The notes under the pieces are model-generated. The model saw only the letters and a program-made list of their open reading frames with translations. It did not search any database and had not been told where the DNA came from. From positions 62,001-126,000 of IMG/VR virus record IMGVR_UViG_3300008997_002311: a DNA stretch of 64,000 nt. One strand, 5' to 3'. Source of the DNA: a virus. This document shows, in pieces, positions 8,582 through 17,111 of this stretch. The stretch's first letter is position 1, and each line of letters opens with the position of its first letter. The position numbers and the translations under genes are program-made.

Positions 8582-9106
8582 ATGCCCACCCACAAACAAG
8601 GAACCGTTACTCCAATTCCGGGAACCGGATACGGAACAGGAACCGCAAGATCTAAAGGATCCGCTAATCATGGAGAAATTATAGCTAGTTTCCCTGGTTC
8701 GCCATTGAATAATGCTGACCAACTCTTAGATGATGGAAGCGGTTCTCCATCGACAATGGCTGCATGGTATACTGCAAATGTACTCCAAGCGACTATCAAC
8801 GATGGTGGGCATACTTTCGGCGAGCAGCCGATGGATTGGGGATTAAATATTCCAGCTGGAGATATTTCTAATGATGGTGGAGGAGCTCCAGCAAACCAAT
8901 GGGTGCCCAACACTGTATCTCCGGGCGAAGGCAGCTCAAACCCAGCAGATCAGCCTGCTGCTCCAGACAGCTTAGCTAACATGGAGCCAAGCGATCCGCC
9001 TGGCGTTGGAGTTGGTTCTGGCTTGAGCATTACTGATTCTTCCACGGCACAAAATACATCTGCTATCGGAGAACTCGCGTTTGGTAGTTCACCTTACGGA
9101 ACTTGA
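8582..9106 (+). CDS. Gly/Pro/Ser-rich head-cluster protein
   Basis: A 174-residue low-complexity protein rich in Gly, Ser, Pro, Asn and Asp with few hydrophobic segments, so probably extended or disordered. It has AGGAG upstream (tcaggagaaaacaaATG) and 16 nt separate it from the next gene. Composition is like that of some virion linker or decoration proteins. No motif or family was recognised. Confidence 0.6.
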   Translation: MPTHKQGTVTPIPGTGYGTGTARSKGSANHGEIIASFPGSPLNNADQLLDDGSGSPSTMAAWYTANVLQATINDGGHTFGEQPMDWGLNIPAGDISNDGGGAPANQWVPNTVSPGEGSSNPADQPAAPDSLANMEPSDPPGVGVGSGLSITDSSTAQNTSAIGELAFGSSPYGT

Positions 9107-9122
9107 CGAGTTAGAGTGAGTA

Positions 9123-9707
9123 ATGCCACTAAAAAATCATGGCCTCGGTCACCCCGCACCTTATGATCCACGGGATGACCTGGGCTATGGTCGTCTAAAA
9201 AGAAAGTTTGATTTATCGCGATCTTTTGTTCAGTATCCAGAAAAAGACGAAGAGGATATAGAAGCTGAAGAGTTTATAGATGATGATACTTACGAATCTA
9301 TACTGACTAAAGCTTTAGGCTATGAGCCTTCTGATCCATACGCCAAATATGGAAATGATCCGTTTCATTTTGTTGATGGAGCTACAAAAATGTCAGAAAA
9401 TTCGACATCTAAAGGAATGGTTCCTTTTCCAAAAATGTATAGAGGAAGGACTGGCTCTGGAACTGGCGGGTCGGGTGCTGCTTTACCACACCCCGGTCCA
9501 ACTAATACTTTTAGAACAGTTTCTAGACCAACGGGCACAAAAAAAGGTTATTCTTCTGCACCAGAGCCAATTGAAATTTTACAAGACTTAAATGGCCCCA
9601 ACTATTCTTTAGAAGATATTATTTTTGGAGATGAAGACTTGGCGCACATAGAAAGACTTCAAAATCAAACTGAAAAAATTCATCAAATTCAAAAATATGG
9701 GAAATAA
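9123..9707 (+). CDS. Head-cluster protein of unknown function
   Basis: A 194-residue protein. Residues 1-35 are Pro/Arg-rich (HPAPYDPRDDLGYGRLKRKF), 40-60 are strongly acidic, 100-150 are Gly/Pro/Thr-rich, and 155-194 is helical with a Gln-rich end (LQNQTEKIHQIQKYGK). Such a patchwork suggests a flexible structural protein. It lies just before the scaffold gene and is separated from it by a late-promoter-like motif. No homologue is recalled. Confidence 0.6.
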   Translation: MPLKNHGLGHPAPYDPRDDLGYGRLKRKFDLSRSFVQYPEKDEEDIEAEEFIDDDTYESILTKALGYEPSDPYAKYGNDPFHFVDGATKMSENSTSKGMVPFPKMYRGRTGSGTGGSGAALPHPGPTNTFRTVSRPTGTKKGYSSAPEPIEILQDLNGPNYSLEDIIFGDEDLAHIERLQNQTEKIHQIQKYGK

Positions 9708-9744
9708 TTTGGCTTATAGAATTAAATCTTCGCTTTTAGATGAA

Positions 9745-9751
9745 TATTTAC
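9745..9751 (+). promoter_or_regulatory. Putative late promoter motif (scaffold)
   Basis: TATTTAC in the context ATGAATATTTA, 41 nt before the scaffold ATG; one base differs from the TATTTAT seen elsewhere. Confidence 0.4.
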
Positions 9752-9792
9752 GAATACATAGTGATATTAGTTTCTTCTAAAGAGAGAGGGAA

Positions 9793-11481
9793 ATGAGCAA
9801 AAATCTTTATAACGAAGCCATCGCAGAAGCAAAACAACTGCGTGACATGGCTGAACAAAACGCAAAAAATAAAATTATTGAAGCCGTTACTCCTAGAATC
9901 AGAAGTCTTATTGAACAGCAGCTTATTGATGATGTTGAAGAAGAATCAGATTTAGTAATAGGGGATGAAGCAGAAGAATCTGCAGAAGAAATGGTAGATT
10001 TAGCAATTGAAGAATTGCCAATGGCTGCGCCGGCAGAAGAGCCACCCCCCGCTGCTCCCACTGTATCGATTACTGTTCAGGGTGATCTAGATATGGATCT
10101 TGGCGAGGGTGATGATGACGAAGAAGAAGATCTTATTTTAAGTCAAGAGTCTTTTTTGCGTTTAGAGAATTTTTTGCATAATGTGTCAAAAACAAAGAAT
10201 ATTTCTGGCCGTGTTGTTTCTTTATCTAGAAAATTCAACATGCTAAGAGAAGCGATTGATGGAGTAAATCTTAATAGATGTAGCTCTGTTGAAAAACAAA
10301 CAGCGATTATATTTTATGGTCGTCTGTTAGAAGAAGTTATTACTTTATCTAATAATTTAATACTTATGAAAGAGTCCATTGACAATAGACTCGAATTACA
10401 ATTAACTCAACTAATAAAGGAGATGAGCAAAATGTCTAGAAGACGTGACGCAGCAGCTTTCAGGAGACTCTTTGAAGAGTTAACAAAGGATGAGAGTCTT
10501 GAGGAAGTGGGCATGTTTGAACAAGAAGAAGAAGAAGTTGACCTCGATGTAGATGTCGAGGAAGACGTAGAAGTCGCAGCTGAACCCGATGTGGAAGCAG
10601 CTGAAGACGCAATATTAGATCTTGGGGCCGCACTCGGTCTCGACGTTGAAGTCGCACCAGCCGAAGAAGAGGTTGAAGTCGAGGAAGATGTCGAAGAAGA
10701 AGAAGAAATTACTTTAGAAAGTGATGATTCTGACGACGGGGACGGAGAAGATCTTGACGAAGTTTACGAAATTGATGAAGCTGCGCTACGTCGTGAGCTC
10801 TTTAAAATGAGAAGACTTCGTGAGCAAGAAGAGGGAAGAGCTGCCGCAGCCGATCCTGCACTTGCACATGGTGGAGAAGATGAAGGTGACGTTATTGTCG
10901 ATGTCGACGAAGACGCTCTTCTTAACGCTCTCGCTGATGAACTAGGTGATCCTGGAGTTCCTGCACCGCAGGTTGAAGCTTTTATTCGCCGTAGACTCCG
11001 CAGAGCAAGCCGCCAGTTAGCTGAATCACAGCGACGTAATCGTAGAACTCGTGGAACTCGTAGAAACAGAAGAATTTCAGAGTCACGTCGCACCAGAAGA
11101 GCTGCTCCAGCCCGTAACACTAAAAGAGCCGTCATGGCTGAAAGAACTGTTACTAAATTAAAGAAGCAGCTTGCAGAAATGAATCTTTTTAACGCTAAGC
11201 TTCTGTTTGCTAATAAGCTCATGCAAAATCGTGGGCTTTCAACAAAGCAGCAGCGTGTAGTAGTCGAAGCACTCGACAAAGCACGCACAATCAGAGAAGC
11301 CAAACTCCTTTATAAGAGTTTGAGTGCATCTCTAAATCGGGGTTCCGGTAAGACTCTATCTGAGAGTCGCTCCCGATTGCTCGCATCTTCATCCAAATCA
11401 ACCCGGTCAGGCGCGCCTGCCAGCAATGGGAATGAGGTAGATCGTTGGGCTTTACTCGCCGGGTTAACGTCAGACAAATAG
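9793..11481 (+). CDS. Prohead core scaffold, gp22-position protein
   Basis: Probable internal scaffold around which the capsid assembles, from its position directly before the capsid gene (gp22 in T4) and its composition. In 562 residues it has a helical N-terminus with SLIEQQL (about 36-42), a long acidic region rich in Glu/Asp to about 350, a strongly Arg-rich block at about 395-450 (RRRLRRASRQLAESQRRNRR), and a helical C-terminal domain (about 455-515, AEMNLFNAKLLFANKLMQNR) similar to the terminal domain of other large-phage core proteins. T4 gp22 is 269 residues, so this is about twice as long. Several (I/L)xE sites suggest cleavage to peptides during maturation. Confidence 0.75.
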   Translation: MSKNLYNEAIAEAKQLRDMAEQNAKNKIIEAVTPRIRSLIEQQLIDDVEEESDLVIGDEAEESAEEMVDLAIEELPMAAPAEEPPPAAPTVSITVQGDLDMDLGEGDDDEEEDLILSQESFLRLENFLHNVSKTKNISGRVVSLSRKFNMLREAIDGVNLNRCSSVEKQTAIIFYGRLLEEVITLSNNLILMKESIDNRLELQLTQLIKEMSKMSRRRDAAAFRRLFEELTKDESLEEVGMFEQEEEEVDLDVDVEEDVEVAAEPDVEAAEDAILDLGAALGLDVEVAPAEEEVEVEEDVEEEEEITLESDDSDDGDGEDLDEVYEIDEAALRRELFKMRRLREQEEGRAAAADPALAHGGEDEGDVIVDVDEDALLNALADELGDPGVPAPQVEAFIRRRLRRASRQLAESQRRNRRTRGTRRNRRISESRRTRRAAPARNTKRAVMAERTVTKLKKQLAEMNLFNAKLLFANKLMQNRGLSTKQQRVVVEALDKARTIREAKLLYKSLSASLNRGSGKTLSESRSRLLASSSKSTRSGAPASNGNEVDRWALLAGLTSDK

Positions 11482-11505
11482 AATAAACATAAAGGAGAAA
11501 TTCAA

Positions 11506-13404
11506 ATGTCTAAGAAATTTACACTGAATCAGTTAACCGAGGGTATTCGTCAACGTAATGTTGGAACGGGTAACAGAAGGTTAATTGAAAAGTGGTCCCG
11601 CACTGGTCTCCTTAGAGGCCTTGAGGGCACCACTCGCGAAAATATGGCTACGCTGCTTGAAAATCAGGCATCACAGGTCTTACGCGAGGCTAACTCAATT
11701 TCCACCGGTGGTGGAAACTTAACTAGTTCTGGAGACCTCCGCGGTTTTCAAAACATTGCATTCCCAATCGTTCGTAGAGTTTTCGGCGGCCTGGTTGCTA
11801 ATGAGCTTGTATCTGTACAGCCCATGAGCCTTCCATCTGGCCTCCTTTTCTATCTTGATTACACCTACGGAACCAACGTTGGTGGTCGCGACGACTCAGG
11901 TATCGATGCATCTTACCCATCTGGAAGTTCAATTTACAATTCTCCAGTCGGTAAAGGCATACGTTCTGGTTCTCTTGGAATCGGCGGTCAGTATAATCTT
12001 GCTGGCTCTGGTTATTCAAGAGTACATAAGATTGCTTCGAGCGTAACGCTCCTTGCATCTGGCGCCTATATGGGGAATACAACATTCTCAGCTGACGCTA
12101 TCGATGAAGTAAGACGTATGGTCGCTACTGGTTCTGATGGCAAGCTTCTACAGTTCGATGAGCAGATTTGTAGAATTATTGAAGATAACCCCAACGATGC
12201 AGGCCTCGGCGTATTCAAGGCTTACTTTGTTGACTTTAGTTCAGGCAAGTTTAGTAATGCAGACGCCACTATGGTAAAAGACTTTGCTCTTATACCACCT
12301 GATGGCACTGCGCCGACTATTCTTTCACCAACCTTGAAATCTCAGGATATTCAAGCAAGTGGCGATAGAGTGCTTAATGTTCGTAGGCTTAATCAGCTTG
12401 GTAAGTGGGATGGAACTTCGTTCACCGCAGATCCGCTAGTTAGAGCTGGTGATGCTAACGCAGCTATTCTAATGATCGTTTCTGGTACTAAGGGCAGCAC
12501 GGCCGAGCAGACTTATAGCGTTGACTATGTTCTCAGCCCAAGTCTTGATGCAGGGTCAGATGGTGATGCTCTTACTATTCCAACCTTTGAGTCTAACTTC
12601 GCTACTTCGCCTTCACCAGAGATCCCAGAGATCGACATTAAGGTAGAGTCAATCGCAGTTACTGCAGTAACCCGTAAGCTCCGCGCTCGCTGGTCACCAG
12701 AACTCGCACAGGACTTGAATGCTTATCACAGTCTTGACGCTGAAGTTGAGCTTACTCAGATCCTTTCCGAGCAGATTGCTCTTGAGCTTGATAGAGAGAT
12801 CCTTAATGATCTACTCACTCAGGCTAAGACGAACTTCTACTGGTCACGTTCACCAGGCAAGTTCATGAACAAGAGAAATGGTAACCTTGTCACTCCTGGT
12901 GGAGCTGGTTCTATTGGTCCAAGCTTCACAGGCACCGTCCGCGAATGGTATGAGACTCTGGTCGAGACCATTATTGATGTTGCTAATGAGATCCACAGAC
13001 TTACTCTAAGAGGATCAGCTAACTTCATCGTAGTGTCACCCGACATCGCGACTATTCTTGAAGCGTCTGTTCTTTACCGTCCAAGCTACAGCTTAGATGG
13101 TGATGGCCAGGTTGGTACTCCAATGAGCATTGGTGCAGAGAAGATGGGAACCCTTAGTAACCGTTTCACGGTATACAAAGATCCTTACTTCCCACGCAAC
13201 AAAGTTCTCGTAGGATTCAAGGGCGGAAGCTATCTTGAGACCGGTTATGTATACGCTCCATACGTACCACTTATTGTCACTCCAACAATCTTCGCTCCAG
13301 AGGACTTCACCCCACGTAAGGGTGTTATGACTCGCTATGGTAAGAAGATGGTTCGTTCTGACTTCTATGGTACTGTTACAGTTGCAGATCTTAACGTAAT
13401 CTAA
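11506..13404 (+). CDS. Major capsid protein, gp23-like, copy 1
   Basis: Main shell protein (632 aa) of HK97 fold, T4 gp23 type by position after protease and scaffold. The N-terminus contains SQVLRE61|ANSIS, matching the (I/L)xE|A site where T4 gp23 is cut after residue 65. Residues 1-123 are identical in the second copy, 124-366 differ clearly, and 367-632 are almost identical. A strong AAGGAG ribosome-binding site lies upstream, and codons such as ctt/gct/aag are used more than in flanking genes, as expected for a very highly expressed protein. Confidence 0.95.
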   Translation: MSKKFTLNQLTEGIRQRNVGTGNRRLIEKWSRTGLLRGLEGTTRENMATLLENQASQVLREANSISTGGGNLTSSGDLRGFQNIAFPIVRRVFGGLVANELVSVQPMSLPSGLLFYLDYTYGTNVGGRDDSGIDASYPSGSSIYNSPVGKGIRSGSLGIGGQYNLAGSGYSRVHKIASSVTLLASGAYMGNTTFSADAIDEVRRMVATGSDGKLLQFDEQICRIIEDNPNDAGLGVFKAYFVDFSSGKFSNADATMVKDFALIPPDGTAPTILSPTLKSQDIQASGDRVLNVRRLNQLGKWDGTSFTADPLVRAGDANAAILMIVSGTKGSTAEQTYSVDYVLSPSLDAGSDGDALTIPTFESNFATSPSPEIPEIDIKVESIAVTAVTRKLRARWSPELAQDLNAYHSLDAEVELTQILSEQIALELDREILNDLLTQAKTNFYWSRSPGKFMNKRNGNLVTPGGAGSIGPSFTGTVREWYETLVETIIDVANEIHRLTLRGSANFIVVSPDIATILEASVLYRPSYSLDGDGQVGTPMSIGAEKMGTLSNRFTVYKDPYFPRNKVLVGFKGGSYLETGYVYAPYVPLIVTPTIFAPEDFTPRKGVMTRYGKKMVRSDFYGTVTVADLNVI

Positions 13405-13424
13405 TAATGTTTGATTAATCGAAT

Positions 13425-13458
13425 GGCGGCGTCCTGCGCATAGCGTCGGGGCGCCGTC
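13425..13458 (+). terminator. GC-rich hairpin between the two capsid genes
   Basis: GGCGGCGTCC (13425-13434) pairs with GGGCGCCGTC (13449-13458) with two G-U pairs and a 14-nt loop. The hairpin is followed by no clean T tract, so it could be a partial terminator, a processing site or an mRNA stabiliser that sets the ratio of the two capsid proteins. Confidence 0.5.
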
Positions 13459-13497
13459 TCAGATTAAAAAGCATCCATTTAAAAGGAATAAAACAAA

Positions 13498-15387
13498 ATG
13501 TCAAAAAAATTTACACTGAATCAGTTAACTGAAGGTATTCGCCAACGCAACGTTGGAACGGGTAACAGAAGGTTAATTGAAAAGTGGTCCCGCACTGGTC
13601 TCCTTAGGGGATTGGAAGGTACCACTCGCGAAAATATGGCGACCTTACTTGAAAACCAAGCATCGCAAGTACTTCGTGAAGCCAACTCAATTTCCACCGG
13701 TGGTGGAAACTTAACTTCGTCTGGAGATCTTCGTGGTTTTCAGAATATCGCATTTCCAATTGTTCGCAGAGTTTTCGGCGGACTAGTTGCTAATGAATTA
13801 GTGTCAGTTCAGCCAATGAGCCTTCCGTCTGGATTGCTTTTTTATCTAGACTACACATATGGAACCTCTGTAGGTGGCCAGTCTGATGGTGATTCTGCTA
13901 CGTACCCTTCAGGAAGCTCTATTTATAATGCTCCTACGGGTAAAGGCGTACGTTCTGGTTCTCTTGGAATCGGTGGCCAGTACAATCTTGCTGGCTCTGG
14001 TTATTCAAGAGTCCACCAGTTAGCTAACACTATTACTCTACTTGCTTCTGGAGCATACCAGGGAACTACTACGTTCTCGGGCGGTGGCACTAGCTATAAA
14101 CGCATGACCGCTACCGGTTCTGATGGTAAGCTTCTCCAGTTTGACGAACAGATTTGTAGGCTGATCGAAGATCATCCAAACAGCGAAGGCTTAGGCGTTT
14201 TCACTGCTGTTTTTGTAGACCTGAACTCTACTCAGTTTAGTAATGGTGATCTTTCAATGGTTAAGGATTTCGCTCTTATACCATCGGCATCCGCTATTAA
14301 CTTTGCAGGTCCCTCGCAGACTCTTAAAGATCAAGACGTTCAAATTTCAGGAAACAAGGTTATTAACGTTAGACGACTTAACCAGATTGGTAAATGGGAT
14401 GGAACTTCATTCACTCACGATCCGTTAACTAAGGCGGGTGATTCAAACGCTGCAATATTGATGATTATCTCAGGTACAGATTCTTTCTCTGAGGGAATGG
14501 ATATTGATTATATTTTATCACCAAGCTTAAATGTCGGCAGTGATGGAGACGCGCTAACGATTCCAACCTTTGAGTCTAACTTCGGTACTACACCTTCACC
14601 AGAGATTCCAGAGATTGATATTAAAGTTGAATCTATTGCGGTTACTGCAGTTACTAGAAAGCTCCGCGCTCGCTGGTCACCAGAGCTTGCTCAAGATCTT
14701 AACGCGTATCACTCTTTAGACGCAGAAGTTGAGCTTACTCAGATCCTTTCTGAACAAATTGCTCTTGAGTTGGATCGTGAAATTCTTAATGATCTACTCA
14801 CTCAGGCTAAGACGAACTTCTACTGGTCGCGCTCACCAGGTAAGTTCATGAACAAGCGGAGTGGCGCTCTAGTTACTCCAGGCGGAGCAGGGAACATTGG
14901 TCCAAGCTTCACCGGTACAGTTCGTGAATGGTATGAGACTCTAGTTGAGACCATTATTGATGTTGCTAATGAGATTCATAGGCTTACATTACGCGGATCA
15001 GCTAACTTCATCGTAGTTTCTCCAGATATTGCAACTATCCTCGAAGCTTCAGTTCTGTATAGACCTACTTATAGCTTGGACGGAGACGGCCAAGTCGGAA
15101 CTCCAATGAGTATTGGAGCCGAACAGGTTGGAACCCTTAGTAACCGTTTCACGGTATACAAAGATCCTTACTTCCCAAGAAATAAGGTTCTCGTAGGATT
15201 CAAGGGCGGAAGCTATCTTGAGACCGGTTATGTATACGCACCTTATGTGCCTCTAATCGTTACTCCAACAATCTTCGCTCCAGAGGACTTCACGCCGCGT
15301 AAGGGCGTTATGACTCGCTATGGCAAGAAGATGGTTAGAAGCGATTTTTATGGTACTGTTACGGTTGCAGATCTTAACGTAATCTGA
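13498..15387 (+). CDS. Major capsid protein paralogue, copy 2
   Basis: A 629-residue second capsid protein. The first 123 residues are identical to copy 1, including the LRE61|A62 site, and the last 265 differ at only a few positions (for example GALVT for GNLVT, AEQVG for AEKMG). The middle, about 124-366, is divergent with small insertions and deletions. T4 carries a vertex paralogue gp24, but far more diverged than this. A second hexon variant, a pentamer protein or an alternative surface are all possible. Own ribosome-binding site (AAAAGGAA) and a strong terminator after it. Confidence 0.93.
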   Translation: MSKKFTLNQLTEGIRQRNVGTGNRRLIEKWSRTGLLRGLEGTTRENMATLLENQASQVLREANSISTGGGNLTSSGDLRGFQNIAFPIVRRVFGGLVANELVSVQPMSLPSGLLFYLDYTYGTSVGGQSDGDSATYPSGSSIYNAPTGKGVRSGSLGIGGQYNLAGSGYSRVHQLANTITLLASGAYQGTTTFSGGGTSYKRMTATGSDGKLLQFDEQICRLIEDHPNSEGLGVFTAVFVDLNSTQFSNGDLSMVKDFALIPSASAINFAGPSQTLKDQDVQISGNKVINVRRLNQIGKWDGTSFTHDPLTKAGDSNAAILMIISGTDSFSEGMDIDYILSPSLNVGSDGDALTIPTFESNFGTTPSPEIPEIDIKVESIAVTAVTRKLRARWSPELAQDLNAYHSLDAEVELTQILSEQIALELDREILNDLLTQAKTNFYWSRSPGKFMNKRSGALVTPGGAGNIGPSFTGTVREWYETLVETIIDVANEIHRLTLRGSANFIVVSPDIATILEASVLYRPTYSLDGDGQVGTPMSIGAEQVGTLSNRFTVYKDPYFPRNKVLVGFKGGSYLETGYVYAPYVPLIVTPTIFAPEDFTPRKGVMTRYGKKMVRSDFYGTVTVADLNVI

Positions 15388-15407
15388 TAACTGTTTAGAT
15401 AATAGTT

Positions 15408-15442
15408 GGGGCGGCACTTAATGTGCCGCCCCTTTTGTTTTT
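15408..15442 (+). terminator. Rho-independent terminator after capsid genes
   Basis: GGGGCGGCAC (15408-15417), 5-nt loop, GTGCCGCCCC (15423-15432), then TTTTGTTTTT. A perfect 10-bp GC-rich stem with a T tract ends the head operon. Confidence 0.95.
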
Positions 15443-15497
15443 ATTAAACGTTTCTGAGAAAAAAATATAATCTAATCTGAATTTGGAGATTCTTATC

Positions 15498-15776
15498 ATG
15501 CCTGAAACTACTAAAACTACGAAACCTCGCACAACTAGAAAAACAACTGCAAAAAAAGAAACCAACACTGATCTTGATGCAGTAAAAAATGCGTTGGCTC
15601 GACTTCAACTTCGCGTTGATACCCTTGAAGCTAAGTGTGCTAAGTTGGAAAAGGCTAAACCAGTAGCTAATTCAGGCGGCGGACTTTCTGAAGAGAGATG
15701 GAGTTCACTTAAGCTATTCTTAGAAAAAAAGTTTGGAAGAGAGCTCTTGAAAAGCAGTGGTATTTGGTTTAAATAA
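15498..15776 (+). CDS. Small coiled-coil protein
   Basis: A 92-residue protein between two terminators, so probably its own short transcription unit. A TTG at 15483 is in frame, but the ATG at 15498 with GGAG upstream is preferred. Residues 1-25 are Lys/Thr-rich (KTTKPRTTRKTTAKKE), 30-58 form a heptad coiled coil (LARLQLRVDTLEAKCAKLEK) with a cysteine, and the last 30 residues are a basic helical end (LKLFLEKKFGRELLKSSGIW). A DNA- or capsid-associated role is possible; family unknown. Confidence 0.65.
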   Translation: MPETTKTTKPRTTRKTTAKKETNTDLDAVKNALARLQLRVDTLEAKCAKLEKAKPVANSGGGLSEERWSSLKLFLEKKFGRELLKSSGIWFK

Positions 15777-15811
15777 GTTTTTTTGAAAAAAATATAGTCT
15801 TAATGAATGAG

Positions 15812-15818
15812 TATTTAT
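15812..15818 (+). promoter_or_regulatory. Putative late promoter motif before hairpin RNA region
   Basis: TATTTAT in the context ATGAGTATTTAT. It lies about 100 nt before the neck gene and upstream of a terminator, so a transcript starting just downstream would be about 85-90 nt long if terminated. Confidence 0.45.
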
Positions 15819-15825
15819 GTGATTA

Positions 15826-15914
15826 ATTACACGTAGAAATTTGTTAGGGCAACAATCTAGCTCGGTAATTATGAACTTTAACTTAATAGTTAGTCATAGT
15901 TGCCGAGTTTTTTT
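15826..15914 (+). ncRNA. Candidate small structured RNA or attenuator leader
   Basis: Between the TATTTAT motif and the neck gene lies a possible RNA with two hairpins: TTGTT-AGGGC-AACAA (15841-15855), and a terminator hairpin ending in seven Ts. There is no open reading frame of note. It could be a free small RNA or a 5' leader with attenuation for the neck operon. The 5' end is inferred from the promoter-like motif only. Confidence 0.35.
15861..15914 (+). terminator. Rho-independent terminator abutting the neck gene start
   Basis: CTCGGTAA (15861-15868) pairs with TTGCCGAG (15900-15907), an inner TATGA/TCATA pair extends the stem, and TTTTTTT follows at 15908-15914. The ATG of the next gene is the very next base, with no Shine-Dalgarno sequence between, an unusual arrangement. 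Confidence 0.75.
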
Positions 15915-17102
15915 ATGTCAAAATTTTTTCAAACATTAAATCCAACGCCTTTTGGCTTTTTTGACGACGATTTAGATTTTCAAAAAGAAGCTGATTCTAT
16001 GATCACGTATGTTAAAAGAAAGCTAGGCGACGATATTTTAAGTGTAGAGTTAACTAAAAAACAAATATGGGCGTGTTTGGAAGAATCAACATTAGAGTAT
16101 GGCTCTTTAGTAAACGAATTTCAAACTAAATCGCAGCTTAGTAACGTTTTAGGGGCTTCTACAGGTTCTAATATTCAGGGTAAATATGCTCATGAAACTC
16201 TTGATTTCATCCTTAGATTAGCTGAGCCTTATGCTCAAGATGCAGGGATTGGAGGGTCTTATAATACGCTGTCTGGATCTATTAAATTGGAATCTGGACG
16301 TCAAGATTATGATATTTACAGCGAACTAAAAGACGATTCAGGAAATTTAATTTTTTCTTCTAGTTTGAACAATAATGGTTCTGGAAAAATGAAAATACTA
16401 GAAGTTTTCCACTTCAGTCCCCAAGCAGCCTATAGATTCTTTGATACAACTTCAGCAATAAATTATCTCAATAACGAATTTTCTTTTGAGTCATTTACTC
16501 CAGAGACAGTGTTTTATGTTCTTCCAGTTTTCGAAGACGTCCTCCGCGGAGGTCAAATGAGCTTATCTAATCGAGTAAGAAGATCTAACTACTCTTTCAG
16601 GACTCAGGGAACGAAAATAAGAATTTTTCCATCTCCAACTTTTAATGATGGAAATAGTGTGGCTGAAAAAAATAGAAAGCTTTGGATAAGAGTTGGGTTT
16701 GGGAGCGATCCATTTAACCCAGCTTATAATGACGGAACCATAAATGGTGTAAGCGATTTTTCTAACATTCCATACGATAATATAAAATTTGAAAATATTA
16801 ACAGTATGGGTCGACAGTGGATTAGAGAGTTTTGTTTAGCTTCTTCTAAAGAGCTGCTTGGTTTAGTTCGCAGTAAATTCTCTTCAGTTCCTATACCAGG
16901 TGGAGATTTGCAATTAGATGGGTCTAATTTAGTCTCTCAGGGCAGGGAAGACCAAGAGAAACTAAGAACCTCAATGAAAGAACTGCTAGATAGTCTGACT
17001 TACGATAAGATGCTAGAGGGCGAAGCTGGAAAAGCTGGAAACTTACAAACTGTCTTAAAGACAATACCCATCCCTATGGGTAAATGCATTATAATTGGAT
17101 GA
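15915..17102 (+). CDS. Neck protein, gp13-like
   Basis: Head-completion protein that seals the portal after packaging and forms the tail-docking site, by family resemblance and order before gp14/gp15-like genes. The 395-residue product begins MSKFFQTLNPTPFGFFDDDL, then a helical region (residues 28-70: MITYVKRKLGDDILSVELTK) typical of gp13-like proteins of large myophages. T4 gp13 is 309 residues. The frame is open upstream to a TTG at 15900 within the terminator stem, so ATG 15915 is preferred although it lacks an evident ribosome-binding site. Confidence 0.72.
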   Translation: MSKFFQTLNPTPFGFFDDDLDFQKEADSMITYVKRKLGDDILSVELTKKQIWACLEESTLEYGSLVNEFQTKSQLSNVLGASTGSNIQGKYAHETLDFILRLAEPYAQDAGIGGSYNTLSGSIKLESGRQDYDIYSELKDDSGNLIFSSSLNNNGSGKMKILEVFHFSPQAAYRFFDTTSAINYLNNEFSFESFTPETVFYVLPVFEDVLRGGQMSLSNRVRRSNYSFRTQGTKIRIFPSPTFNDGNSVAEKNRKLWIRVGFGSDPFNPAYNDGTINGVSDFSNIPYDNIKFENINSMGRQWIREFCLASSKELLGLVRSKFSSVPIPGGDLQLDGSNLVSQGREDQEKLRTSMKELLDSLTYDKMLEGEAGKAGNLQTVLKTIPIPMGKCIIIG

Positions 17103-17111
17103 ATTAAATAA

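Noticed and set aside
9697-9780. 27-codon ORF (MGNNLAYRIKSSLL...) bridging the gap before the scaffold gene
   Set aside because: ATG overlaps the preceding gene and the ORF ends 12 nt before the scaffold, but there is no ribosome-binding site and a promoter-like motif lies within it; too weak to list as a gene.
10764-11303. Reverse-strand ORF of 179 codons within the scaffold gene
   Set aside because: Antisense of the Arg-rich block gives a Ser/Ala/Leu/Arg repeat-like product with no motif; a composition artefact.
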